Shown here: in pieces, positions 26,701 to 33,350 of the stretch | Layout: the number at the start of each line of letters is the position of its first letter | Numbering within the stretch: position 1 is the stretch's first letter | Assembly (NCBI GenBank): GCA_038078215.1 | Contig: JBBUED010000033.1 | Span: forward strand, 1-39,894 | Direction of reading: 5' to 3' | Source: GWA1-40-21 sp038078215 | GTDB taxonomy: Bacteria; Patescibacteriota; Minisyncoccia; Phycocordibacterales; GWA1-40-21 | Length of the DNA stretch: 39,894 nucleotides | The notes under the pieces: model-generated | Databases searched by the model: none | Told to the model about the DNA's origin: nothing | Seen by the model: the letters and a program-made list of their open reading frames with translations, nothing else | Program-made: the position numbers and the translations under genes

Positions 26701-26739
26701 GAATACTGCGAGCTGCGAGCGATGATGGGACGGGCTTAA
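23722..26739 (+). CDS. UvrD/PcrA-type helicase fused to a RecB-like Fe-S nuclease
   Basis: 1005 aa. The helicase part shows Walker A GPGTGKT (33-39), Walker B LADEHQDAN (D263, E264), GDEKQAIFRFQGA, the arginine motif NYRSTQTI, VRIMTAHKSKGLEYEYVYIVG and RRLFYVAMTRAKKE. From about 745 a PD-(D/E)XK nuclease follows: YGTAVHAALSHFF (histidine motif), KGKLDKLEID, VVDYKTSKPK (active-site D and K) and RQLVFYKLLL (QxxxY motif). C756, C988, C993 and C996 are placed as in AddB/Cas4-type iron-sulfur nucleases. Such a single chain could process double-strand ends as AddAB or RecBCD do (inference). Walker B has His (DEHQD) where most UvrD proteins have Phe. Confidence 0.9.
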   Translation: MKTSKFEESYRKLNPRQKEAVDAIEGPVMVIAGPGTGKTSILTLRIANILAKTDSTPDSILALTFTESGVHSMRAKLSDIIGSATYKVNINTFHGFANEIIKNYPEEFPRIIGSNNATDIDQIKILEEIIGSSKLQKLKPYGDSYYYVRPILSEIKNLKRENVSPEKLAEIVKGQEKNFSGIEDLHHKNGKYSGEMKGKYKDIEKSIEKNKELLTVYKKYEKALTEKRLYDYEDMILEAIKSLTRDKGLLLELQEKYQYILADEHQDANNSQNKMLELISGFHENPNLFVVGDEKQAIFRFQGASLDNFLYFKNIYPDALIVRLDDNYRSTQTILDASHSLIGKNILKDESLRVELKANVGHKNVALSAYPFSKFRYEMDFLADDINKKIQDGINPNEIAILHRENKDAADISRSLAKAGIPFAVESDEDIFSDEEIVKLMIIIRSLNDLNNDEFLSRVLCFDFFDIDYTDILKVLRYNGSKKNRLTDTLRSVTNLKEAGVENPEKIISVFNNLLKWSRLSQNKNILDFFETVIRDSGFLNHLLSLHNSAQKLARLDTLFEEIKKLAQNHKDYRLRDFVNYLDILKNHNISIKSNSKKAGNRGVRIMTAHKSKGLEYEYVYIVGATDGHWGNKREMRSFKIPISSASVPSGAQIDDERRLFYVAMTRAKKEVAITYSLEGENGEKLLPCQFIGEIESSHINAVDTKDYEDKYSQKKESVFLEAKNTGADIKDKDYLKKIFFEQGLSVTAVNNYLNCPWNYFFNNLIRLPKSLSKHQMYGTAVHAALSHFFDKYKNDEGMSRKEFLNLFGNYLMKQPLSDVDFEESLEKGEKSLGGYYDFYKGKWNRSIINEFNIGGIFLPIEKTEDGAESVLLKGKLDKLEIDEDGKVNVVDYKTSKPKSRNEIEGKTKNSKGDYKRQLVFYKLLLDNYEKGKYEMTSGEIDFTEPDDAGKYHKEKLPISESDVLTLTQDIKNIVKEISTFSFWDKKCDEKNCEYCELRAMMGRA

Positions 26740-26930
26740 ATTTTGGCGCGATTATTCCTTTCTTTCTTCTGTTTTCCGTTGGAGCGAGCATTCTCTTTTT
26801 AAAAGCCTTGCACAGGAAATTAGAAAATAACAACATTCTTATGTTGATTATTTTCTTGATTGACGAGCAGAAAAATTCGTCAGTCGACGAATATTTGTGC
26901 TTTTTAAAAGAGAATTTGAGCGATTTTTAA
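26682..26930 (+). CDS. Possible small membrane protein overlapping the helicase-nuclease end
   Basis: 82 codons in another frame, starting inside the last 58 nt of the helicase-nuclease gene. Residues about 20-41 are a convincing membrane helix (AIIPFFLLFSVGASILFLKAL), followed by a polar domain with DEQKNSSVDEYLCFLKENL. The first 19 residues overlap coding sequence and may not be real. It ends on the stop codon of the convergent DsbA-like gene (shared TTAA). No family recognised; it may be chance. Confidence 0.25.
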   Translation: MRRKELRILRAASDDGTGLNFGAIIPFFLLFSVGASILFLKALHRKLENNNILMLIIFLIDEQKNSSVDEYLCFLKENLSDF

Positions 26931-27646
26931 TTCTTGCTGATAAGATCATCCAGAATCAACTTCATATTTATCGGTCCGCCGCTGAATGGAATGGCGCCTT
27001 CACTGATAGGGATTTTTTCGTATTTAGTGATTATGACAGTGTAAGGCGTTCCTTGTCCTCCGGCCGCCACCGCGTCTTTGTATTGTTTTTCAACCTTGTC
27101 GGCGTATCTGCCGCTATTCAGGCAAGTTTCAAATTCAGTCTTGTTCAGACCGTTTTCTTCCGCAATTTTCGGCAAAAGAGACAAATCCAAGCCATTATTT
27201 GAAGGTGTTTTTTTGTATATGCCGTCTATATATTTCCAAAAGCCGTCATTGCCTCCGAGTTCCGCCGCGCACTCTGTCGCTTCCGCTTCTTTTCTGGCTT
27301 TGGAATGAAGTGTGTCTATCGGGAAATGTCTGTAAACCCAAGCCACCTTCCCGGTTTTGCCATAAGTATCTATAACTTTGTGCATAGTAGTGTGGAAATC
27401 TTTGCAGAAAGGACATTCGGTATCGGAAAATTCAACAATCATGATCGGCGCTTTCGGATTTCCCAAAATATGGTCGTCTGCAGTAACAGGTTCAATCTGG
27501 ATTTCACTTTTAGCGATTTTTGTTTCATCTGTTTTTACCGTGTCTGGCGATTTCTTGTTTGTTAAAAATAAAGCTCCGGCAATTAAAGCTCCAGCGACAA
27601 CTATCGCCAAAGGAACAGTAAGAGCATTTCTTTTTTGTTCTTCCAT
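26927..27646 (-). CDS. Membrane-anchored DsbA-like thiol:disulfide oxidoreductase (CPFC)
   Basis: 239 aa. One N-terminal membrane helix (about 10-29), a linker, then a DsbA/Thioredoxin_4 domain. The active site is C78-P-F-C81 in EFSDTECPFCKDFH, and the cis-proline loop is GQGTPYTVI. Two further cysteines (ATECAAEL and FETCLNS) could form a structural disulfide. It is paralogous to the CPAC protein at 8174-8839 but stands alone with its own promoter. Expected role: disulfide formation or repair in exported proteins such as the giant surface protein and the protease (inference). Confidence 0.86.
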   Translation of the reverse strand: MEEQKRNALTVPLAIVVAGALIAGALFLTNKKSPDTVKTDETKIAKSEIQIEPVTADDHILGNPKAPIMIVEFSDTECPFCKDFHTTMHKVIDTYGKTGKVAWVYRHFPIDTLHSKARKEAEATECAAELGGNDGFWKYIDGIYKKTPSNNGLDLSLLPKIAEENGLNKTEFETCLNSGRYADKVEKQYKDAVAAGGQGTPYTVIITKYEKIPISEGAIPFSGGPINMKLILDDLISKN

Positions 27647-28014
27647 TTTTTATAATTTAATTGATATTGAAAACAGTATAGCATGTCAAATTTCACCTTC
27701 AAAATTTTCAATTCACAATTTTCATTGAATTTCCAATTCCTAAATTTTCAAACAATTGAAAATTGCTTCATTGGTAATTGATTGGAAATTAACACAAATA
27801 TACTTCTTTCTTTATTTTGACGAGCGAGGAGCGCCGCGAAAACTTCCGAGCTTTCATGGCATCCGAGCGAAGTCAAACTATAGTCTAATACTCGCGGTTT
27901 TGCTACGGCAATAGAACGAGCGGAGCGAGTTCTGATATTACCTAGGGACTTTGCCCCGAGGGACTATATTTTGCAACATAATAATGATAAAGTTTGAGCA
28001 ATTAAAATATAAAT
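27647..28014. other. 368-bp divergent spacer between the DsbA-like and ZIP genes
   Basis: No gene seen. Bases 27690-27790 are an AT-rich simple sequence built from AATTTTCAATT-like words in both directions. Bases 27820-27960 are more GC-rich with GAGCGAGGAGCG and CGAGCGGAGCGAG words of the kind often found between CPR genes. No clean promoter for the ZIP gene could be assigned. Confidence 0.5.
27675..27702 (-). promoter_or_regulatory. Promoter of the CPFC DsbA-like gene
   Basis: Read on the minus strand: TTGAAG (27702-27697), 16-nt spacer, TGC-TATACT extended -10 (TATACT at 27680-27675). The start of transcription would be about 20 nt before the ATG. Confidence 0.5.
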
Positions 28015-28803
28015 ATGTTATCCATTTCAATCTATAGTGGCGTGAGTGTTCTAATAGTCAGCCTTATTTCTTTTGTGGGGTTATTTTTTCTTTCTATAAG
28101 CAACAAAATCCTTAAAAGCGTAATATTCATTTTGGTTAGTTTTTCCGTAGGCGCGCTTTTCGGAGATGCGTTCGTGCATCTCATACCCGAGGCGTTTGAA
28201 AGCCGAATTTCCGGTTCTGTAATTTCCGCCTTTATTCTTCTGGGAATAATTATTTTCTTCGTTCTTGAAAAATTCATCCATTGGCGGCACAGTCATACTG
28301 AAGCCGATGAAGTCTGCGAAGATGACAAATGCGAATCTCATAGAGAAGAAAGGCCAATCAAACCGGCTGGCTATATGATACTTTTGAGCGATACCGCGCA
28401 CAATTTTCTGGATGGAATAATTATCGCCGCGAGCTATATGGTAAGCGTTGAGGTCGGAATCACCACGACAATAGCCGTCATCCTTCACGAGATACCTCAA
28501 GAAATAGGGCAGTTCGGCTTGCTTATGTACTACGGTTTTTCAAAATTCAAAGCTCTACTTTTCAATTTTTATTCCGCCCTCTCGGCAATTCTTGGAGCGG
28601 TCGTCGCTTTACTCCTTGGCAGTAAAATAGACGGGTTCACCCCTTTCATAATCTCTATCGCCGCCGGCGGATTCATCTATATTGCCGGCTCCGACCTTGT
28701 CCCCGAAATCCACAAAACTTCCGACCCGAAAAAATCTACAATCCAATTTATTTCCATCCTCGGCGGCATCGCCCTAATGTTCGCGTTTTTGTTGATAGAG
28801 TGA
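28015..28803 (+). CDS. ZIP family divalent metal transporter
   Basis: 262 aa, eight predicted membrane helices. It probably imports zinc, iron or manganese. The paired metal-site motifs are present: H129-N130-F-L-D133-G in helix IV and H158-E159-I-P-Q-E163 in helix V. The cytoplasmic loop between helices III and IV is short and rich in His, Cys, Asp and Glu (RHSHTEADEVCEDDKC), as expected for a metal-sensing loop. It stands alone, between two minus-strand genes. Confidence 0.9.
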   Translation: MLSISIYSGVSVLIVSLISFVGLFFLSISNKILKSVIFILVSFSVGALFGDAFVHLIPEAFESRISGSVISAFILLGIIIFFVLEKFIHWRHSHTEADEVCEDDKCESHREERPIKPAGYMILLSDTAHNFLDGIIIAASYMVSVEVGITTTIAVILHEIPQEIGQFGLLMYYGFSKFKALLFNFYSALSAILGAVVALLLGSKIDGFTPFIISIAAGGFIYIAGSDLVPEIHKTSDPKKSTIQFISILGGIALMFAFLLIE

Positions 28804-28954
28804 CTCATCAAAATTGTAAAAGTTACAACTCAAGGATAAATTATTTTTTTTATCGTATCCAATACTGCAGTATATACGCGATTATTCTATTCTACCATTC
28901 GCGCGAATTAGAGATGAGAGATATGAGAGGCGCAAGATATTTTTCCTCAAAAAT

Positions 28955-29530
28955 CTAAAACGGCAGAGTGTGGGTGATTGAGCTTGAGTCTTCTTTTTCC
29001 CAATGGCTGGTGTCTAACTTGATGTCTTTTAATTCATTCCCGTCTTTGTATTTAAGGGAGCCGTTCTTGAGAGCGTAATCGTAAATTTCTTTAGTTATTT
29101 TCACGTCTTCCAGGCAGTATTTGATGATTTTATCTATCTCGCCGGTTTTCCACCAAGTGATGGCTTCAAGTCCGTGGCCGATTTTTTTCTTGCCGAGAGT
29201 CGCTTCGGAAATTGTGTCCAGCTTCATTCTTCTTCCGAGAGAATTTTTTATTTCTTTCATTATGTCCAGACTTTTAATTTTAGTTAAGTCGCCCGGGTAA
29301 TATTTATTTAAGAGGGGAGTGTCAAAATGTTCCGAATTGTAGCCGATAAGCATATCGGCTTTTTCAATAATCGGCCAAAGGTTTTTAAAATCCTTCTCTA
29401 GATAACTGTTATATTGGTCAGTCGCGTAGTCATAAACGCAGACAACGGAAATATCCAAATCGGCAGGATCATTGCTCCCAGCTTCTTGAAATGTGTTTTT
29501 TGTTTCAATGTCAAATACTATTTTTCTCAT
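28955..29530 (-). CDS. RNase H-fold 3'-5' exonuclease (DEDD type, YprB-like)
   Basis: 191 aa. Motif I is IVFDIETK (D7, E9), motif II IGYNSEHFDTPLL, and the last motif YCLEDVKITKEIYDYA with its acidic residue, matching RNase_H_2/DnaQ-like exonucleases. The family trims nucleic acid ends, and the precise substrate is unknown. It lies 52 nt downstream of hisS in the same direction and is probably co-transcribed. The last 25 residues are an extra polar tail. Confidence 0.78.
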   Translation of the reverse strand: MRKIVFDIETKNTFQEAGSNDPADLDISVVCVYDYATDQYNSYLEKDFKNLWPIIEKADMLIGYNSEHFDTPLLNKYYPGDLTKIKSLDIMKEIKNSLGRRMKLDTISEATLGKKKIGHGLEAITWWKTGEIDKIIKYCLEDVKITKEIYDYALKNGSLKYKDGNELKDIKLDTSHWEKEDSSSITHTLPF

Positions 29531-29582
29531 TTTTCATTTTACTTGGAAACGCGGAGACGAAACGTCCAAGCGGTTTTATTGT

Positions 29583-30896
29583 TTATTCTCGTTTAATAAA
29601 TGGCGAAATTTTTTCGGGTTTCAGAATCGTCTCTTCACCCGATTTTAGATTTTTCACTTTAAACTCTTTATTTTTAACTTCATTTTCACCGATGCAGACG
29701 ACAAAAGGAATAAGATTTTTATCGGCGTATTTTATCTGATCGCCAGCTTTCTTGTTTGAATAATCAACGGAGACATTGAGACCTTCTTCTCTTAATCTTT
29801 GCGCCAGTTTGTTCGCGTAATTCTGATATTTTTCTTCTAAGACGCAGATATAAAGTTCCGTGGCTGGCTTATATTTCGGCAAAAGATTGTAAGTTTCCAA
29901 AACATCTCGAGTTGTCACATCTCCCATTCCGAAACCAACCGCCGGAATTTTTTCCGCGCCGAATATGTTCAGCAAGTCGTCGTATCTTCCCCCGCCGAAA
30001 ATAGCCCGTCTGTTTTCCGGATTGGCGTCAAAAATTTCAAACACTATGCCGGTGTAATAATCAAACCCTCGCATAAGCGTCGGACTGAATGTGATGTTTT
30101 TGATTCCGATTTCAGCGAGCTTCTCCTGAAGCTCTTTTATTTCCAGCACACCTTGGTGCGAGCGAGCTTTTTCCGGCAGAAGAGAAATAAATTCATTGAG
30201 GTTTTCTGAATGGAGCAGATTTAGAAGCTCGTCGCTTTTTTCACCGACAACGGAATGGATTTTATCGGCAAAATCTTCTCTGCTCACCTTGTCTTTTTTA
30301 TCTATGATTTTTGAAACACTGTGAGATTCGGAAGGCGAGAGCGACAGGAAATCTTCCAATATATAATTCATAATTTTTCTGTCGTTCACTCTTATCTCAT
30401 AGTTATCATCTTTCAACCCGAACGCTTTCATTATCGTGTGAGCTATGGAAATAATTTCAATTTCCGCTTCAATTCCTTCCACTCCGAATATGTCGGCGTT
30501 CAGTTGCCAATGCTCGCGGAGCCGCCCTTTCTGCGGCTGTTCGTATCGGAAAAGATTGGGAATTGAATACCATCGCAAAGGGAAGGAGATTTCACGCTTT
30601 TTCGCCACAACCAATCTCGCGACTGTCGGTGTCATCTCCGGACGCAAAGTCACTTCGCGCTCCCCGCGGTCTTTGAATGTGTAAGTTTGTTCGTTCACGA
30701 TTTCATCGCCAGTCTTGGCTCGATAAAGGTCGGCCGGTTCTAGAATAGAAGCCCCGTATTCGCTATAACCGAAACTTTCAACCGCCTTTCTCATAACTTC
30801 GAATATGTAATTTTGAACAAACATATCTTGCGGATAGAAGTCGCGGACGCCTTTGTAAGATTCGGTTCCAATTTTTTTGCTTGGTTTTTCCTCCAT
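29583..30896 (-). CDS. hisS: Histidyl-tRNA synthetase
   Basis: 437 aa, normal length. It charges tRNA-His with histidine. Class II motif 2 is the stretch around RWYSIPNLFRYEQPQKGRLR, preceded by LRPEMTPTVARLV; the histidine-specific loop is RGFDYYTGIVFEIF; motif 3 is GGGRYDDL with GFGMGDVT. The C-terminal anticodon-binding domain (about 345-437) ends in IKYADKNLIPFVVCIGENEVKN. It is divergent from truB across 102 bp; TTAGAAT lies about 10 nt before the ATG on the minus strand and may be the -10. Confidence 0.97.
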   Translation of the reverse strand: MEEKPSKKIGTESYKGVRDFYPQDMFVQNYIFEVMRKAVESFGYSEYGASILEPADLYRAKTGDEIVNEQTYTFKDRGEREVTLRPEMTPTVARLVVAKKREISFPLRWYSIPNLFRYEQPQKGRLREHWQLNADIFGVEGIEAEIEIISIAHTIMKAFGLKDDNYEIRVNDRKIMNYILEDFLSLSPSESHSVSKIIDKKDKVSREDFADKIHSVVGEKSDELLNLLHSENLNEFISLLPEKARSHQGVLEIKELQEKLAEIGIKNITFSPTLMRGFDYYTGIVFEIFDANPENRRAIFGGGRYDDLLNIFGAEKIPAVGFGMGDVTTRDVLETYNLLPKYKPATELYICVLEEKYQNYANKLAQRLREEGLNVSVDYSNKKAGDQIKYADKNLIPFVVCIGENEVKNKEFKVKNLKSGEETILKPEKISPFIKRE

Positions 30897-30942
30897 AATA
30901 AGCTAAATTCTAACCAATACGCGAGTAATAAACAAGCTTTGC

Positions 30943-30966
30943 GGAAGGTGGTAGGTAGTAGGTAAG
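30943..30966. repeat. TAGGT-rich short repeat
   Basis: GGTGGTAGGTAGTAGGTAAG belongs with 32506-32539 (opposite strand) and 39391-39416. All are built from TAGGTTG/TAGGTGG words and lie in spacers. Confidence 0.55.
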
Positions 30967-30998
30967 AGTTGAAAGCATAAAGCGAAAAATGCAAAAAT

Positions 30999-31778
30999 AT
31001 GAAGCAGGTTTTAAACATTTATAAAAAAGCGGGGGAGACTCCGCTTGAAGCGATTAACCGTTTCCGCGCCGCTAATCCTGAATACCGAAATGTAAAAATA
31101 ACTTACGCCGGACGGCTGGATCCGTTGGCGGAGGGTGTGCTAATACTTCTTGCGGGAGATGCTGTTTATGAAAAAGAAAAATATCTAAAGTTGGACAAAG
31201 AATACGAAGCCGAAATATTATTCGGCTTTGAAACGGACACTTACGACATTTTGGGATTGCCGAAAAGAAATAAAAAAATAGAAAATTTAAAAAAAGAAAA
31301 ATTAGCAGAGAGTCTGAAGGTTTTTATAGGAGCAAGCAAGATGCCGTTTCCGCCTTATTCTTCTTATAAAATAAAAGGCAAACCTCTTTTTCAATGGACG
31401 AGAGAAGGGAAAATAAATGAAATAAAAATTCCGGAACGAAAAACGACTGTTTATGAAATAAAACTTTTGAGCCTAAAAAATATTTCCGGTCAAAAACTAC
31501 TGAAAAAAATTGAACAAAAAATAAACTTGGTAAAAGGCGATTTTCGCCAAAAAGAAATTCTAAAAGAGTGGCAAGAAAAAATGCTTCCTAATTTAAGCGA
31601 TAGCAAAAATAAGGAAGCATTTTGGACGGCTAAAATTAAAATAAAATGTTCAAGTGGCACCTACATCCGTTCTATCGCCAATTATTTGGGCAAAAAAATG
31701 AAAACAGGCGGAGCTATCTTAAGCCTGACCAGAACAAAAGTAGGCGAGTTTGAAATAAAAGATTCTCTGCAGATTTAA
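30999..31778 (+). CDS. truB: tRNA pseudouridine-55 synthase
   Basis: 259 aa. It makes pseudouridine 55 in the T loop of tRNAs. The catalytic aspartate is D41 in TYAGRLDPLAEGVLILL, the family signature. It is followed by KEYEAEILFGFETDTYD, the PPYSSYKIKGKPLFQWTREG substrate loop, and the late motif CSSGTYIRSIANYLG. It lacks the C-terminal PUA domain and carries a lysine-rich insertion (about 165-195) before the last motif. No Shine-Dalgarno site; it is divergent from hisS. Confidence 0.95.
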   Translation: MKQVLNIYKKAGETPLEAINRFRAANPEYRNVKITYAGRLDPLAEGVLILLAGDAVYEKEKYLKLDKEYEAEILFGFETDTYDILGLPKRNKKIENLKKEKLAESLKVFIGASKMPFPPYSSYKIKGKPLFQWTREGKINEIKIPERKTTVYEIKLLSLKNISGQKLLKKIEQKINLVKGDFRQKEILKEWQEKMLPNLSDSKNKEAFWTAKIKIKCSSGTYIRSIANYLGKKMKTGGAILSLTRTKVGEFEIKDSLQI

Positions 31779-31787
31779 GACAAAAAT

Positions 31788-31837
31788 AAAAGGGTTCTAT
31801 GAAAAAGATTTTTCAATCTTATCATAAAACCCTTTTT
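31788..31837. terminator. Bidirectional terminator between truB and the convergent orphan
   Basis: A 15-bp stem (31788-31802 with 31822-31836, one mismatch) ends in a run of five T on the plus strand and AAAA on the other side. An inner AAGATT/AATCTT hairpin closes the loop. Confidence 0.75.
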
Positions 31838-31854
31838 GACCCATTTTTCTGAAT

Positions 31855-32241
31855 CTAATTCATACTATTTTCAATACCTTTTTTTATTTCGGTCAGCTTC
31901 TTTTCCACCGTCTCCTTGATGGATTTGATGGAGTCCATGTATTGCTGTCCCCAGTCATAAACAACCACAATCCCTTCATTTTCATTCACAATTGACCTAT
32001 TATCACTTGATATAGTGATAATCCTCTGGTCCTGATTATTGCTATACCCAACGGTGGGATTTAATCTCTTGCTAATTGTCAATCTCAACAATTTCCTATC
32101 TTTCAAGTCTAGGATCAAGTCTAGACTTTCATTGGGACCCAATACCGTTTGTCCCAAAAAGTCCTTGTTTTTCAACAACTCCAATGTTCCAATTAACAAC
32201 CCAACATCGTCTGTTTTAATCTCAACTTTACTTTGAGCCAT
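31855..32241 (-). CDS. Conserved-looking orphan protein, unknown function
   Basis: 128 aa, not recognised. An alpha/beta N-terminal part (1-100; DDVGLLIGTLELLK, then LDLILDLKDRKLLRLTISKRL) is followed by a charged C-terminal helix (about 104-128). It has no signal peptide or cysteines. On the minus strand AGAGAGGC lies 7 nt before the ATG, making this one of the few genes here with a Shine-Dalgarno site. Its promoter is about 80 nt upstream. Confidence 0.55.
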   Translation of the reverse strand: MAQSKVEIKTDDVGLLIGTLELLKNKDFLGQTVLGPNESLDLILDLKDRKLLRLTISKRLNPTVGYSNNQDQRIITISSDNRSIVNENEGIVVVYDWGQQYMDSIKSIKETVEKKLTEIKKGIENSMN

Positions 32242-32318
32242 TTTTTGCCTCTCTTTCTCTAAAAAAGTATTAAGATATATAGTTTAATGTACAAATTTCT
32301 GAAATTTATCCTCTTAAA

Positions 32319-32347
32319 AGACTATCACAGTTAATCTTATTTGTCAA
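32319..32347 (-). promoter_or_regulatory. Promoter of the 128-aa orphan
   Basis: On the minus strand: TTGACA (32347-32342), 17-nt spacer, TAGTCT (32324-32319) preceded by TGA as an extended -10. It gives a leader of roughly 70 nt. Confidence 0.5.
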
Positions 32348-32460
32348 TGATTTTAGTACCTGAATTTTTTCAAAAGACCAAGTAATGGCTCAACCAAGCC
32401 CTGTTACAAAGGTTAAAATATACCAACCAATCATTTATTTTTTTGCCTAAAAACCTACCC

Positions 32461-32501
32461 GCCCGCCATCGCAAGCATGAGTCTGCTTAGGCGTTGCGGG
32501 C
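32461..32501. repeat. GC-rich imperfect hairpin
   Basis: GCCCGC-N3-CGC-AAGCA (32461-32477) pairs with 32484-32501 (TGCTTAGGCGTTGCGGGC) across a TGAGTC loop, with small bulges. Its base composition is much higher in GC than the surrounding spacer, suggesting a dispersed element. Confidence 0.5.
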
Positions 32502-32505
32502 GAGC

Positions 32506-32539
32506 AACCTAACACCTAAAACCTACCACCTACAACCTT
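32506..32539. repeat. TAGGT-rich short repeat (minus orientation)
   Basis: Made of AACCTA, ACACCT and ACCTACAACC words. Reverse complement resembles 39391-39416 and 30943-30966. Confidence 0.5.
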
Positions 32540-32552
32540 CTGCCGATTGGCA

Positions 32553-32713
32553 TTGCTTTTATTTGGATATAGTGTATACTGGCGGGGTCGGAGATGTTCT
32601 CAAGGGTTTAAGTTTTTCTTAGCCGTATGGGAAAGGGGTCGTTCTCGATATGATAGGAAATGCGTTTAAACGCGCAAATCTTATAAAAGTTAAAAAAATA
32701 AATTAAGTTACAT
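32553..32713 (+). promoter_or_regulatory. Promoter and long leader of the RRM gene
   Basis: TTGCTT (32553-32558), 16-nt spacer, TATACT (32575-32580). The leader is about 125 nt and contains a perfect palindrome, GCGTTTAAACGC (about 32661-32672), and no clear ribosome site. A long structured leader on an RNA-binding protein gene fits autoregulation or temperature response (inference). Confidence 0.45.
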
Positions 32714-33031
32714 ATGGCAAAGAAATTGTATGTCGGAAATTTGTCTTACGGAATGACTGATGACGGCTTGAAAGACGCTTTCTCGAAAGTGGGAGCGGTT
32801 GATTCAGCCAACATCATCACCGATAAGATGACCGGCAGATCCAGAGGTTTTGGTTTCGTCTCTATGCCGAACGATGATGAAGCGCTAAAAGCGATTGATT
32901 CAATGAACGGCTTTGATCTTGACGGACGAAAACTCACTGTAAACGAAGCGAAGCCTATGGCAGAGAGACCTCCAAGAAGGGGAGGCTTTGACAGAGGCGG
33001 TAGCAGAGGCGGAGACAGAATGGGCTATTAA
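32714..33031 (+). CDS. Single-RRM glycine-rich RNA-binding protein
   Basis: 105 aa. RNP2 is KLYVGNLSY (4-12) and RNP1 is RGFGFVSM (44-51); the RRM fold covers residues 3-80. The tail (about 84-105) is rich in Gly, Arg and Asp (RRGGFDRGGSRGGDRMGY), as in cyanobacterial and plant cold-induced glycine-rich proteins. The expected role is binding single-stranded RNA, perhaps as a chaperone. It is expressed alone, with a long leader and a very strong terminator. Confidence 0.92.
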   Translation: MAKKLYVGNLSYGMTDDGLKDAFSKVGAVDSANIITDKMTGRSRGFGFVSMPNDDEALKAIDSMNGFDLDGRKLTVNEAKPMAERPPRRGGFDRGGSRGGDRMGY

Positions 33032-33056
33032 AAATAGTTTATTCGTCTGAAGTCTC

Positions 33057-33096
33057 AAACAAAACCCCGACCGCAAGGTCGGGGTTTTGTTTTTTT
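33057..33096 (+). terminator. Strong intrinsic terminator of the RRM gene
   Basis: A perfect 16-bp stem (33057-33072 with 33077-33092) with GCAA tetraloop, a CCCCGACC core and seven T at the end. Confidence 0.93.
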
Positions 33097-33124
33097 GATA
33101 CAAACCTAAAACTTTAGCTACTTT

Positions 33125-33210
33125 GAATTGCGAAACACCCAAAAATCATTTTCCCGTCTCTCTGTCATTCCCTTGAAAAAGAGAATCCAAACCCGCATTG
33201 GTTGAATCTG
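33125..33210. repeat. Dispersed palindromic element, copy D (left end only)
   Basis: TTTGAATTGCGAAAC (GAATTGCGAAAC at 33125-33136) is present, but no matching right end is found before typA. It is followed by the TGTCATTCCCTTGAAA hairpin (from 33163, one mismatch in the stem), which also occurs inside copy F. The element therefore looks truncated or rearranged. Confidence 0.6.
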
Positions 33211-33252
33211 GATTCCCGCCTCCGCTTCATCATTATCGCTAGAGTGAAGATC

Positions 33253-33336
33253 ATCTTTTGCAAAACATTGCGCAAGCGCGACTGGCGCGAGCATAGCAAA
33301 TTTTCAGCAGAAAATTATGCGCGTTTTGCAAAAGAT
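33253..33336. repeat. Nested inverted repeat downstream of typA
   Basis: ATCTTTTGCAAAAC (33253-33266) faces GTTTTGCAAAAGAT (33323-33336). Inside are AATTTTC-AGCA-GAAAATT (33299-33316) and a GCGC-rich hairpin, so it too can form a multi-branched structure. It lies 14 nt after the typA stop and may end that transcript. The terminal sequence is not the GAATTRCGAAAC of the other elements. Confidence 0.65.
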
Positions 33337-33350
33337 AATCTAAGCGGCTT

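Larger units (their letters stand above)
32242..32713. other. 472-bp divergent spacer
   Basis: It holds the minus-strand promoter at 32319-32347, an imperfect GC-rich hairpin at 32461-32501, a TAGGT-word repeat at 32506-32539, and the promoter plus long leader of the RRM gene from 32553. Nothing coding seen. Confidence 0.6.

Noticed and set aside
27690..27790. CRISPR-like array of AATTTTCAATT words
   Set aside because: Spacing is irregular, units are short and AT-rich, and no cas gene is nearby. It is simple-sequence spacer.
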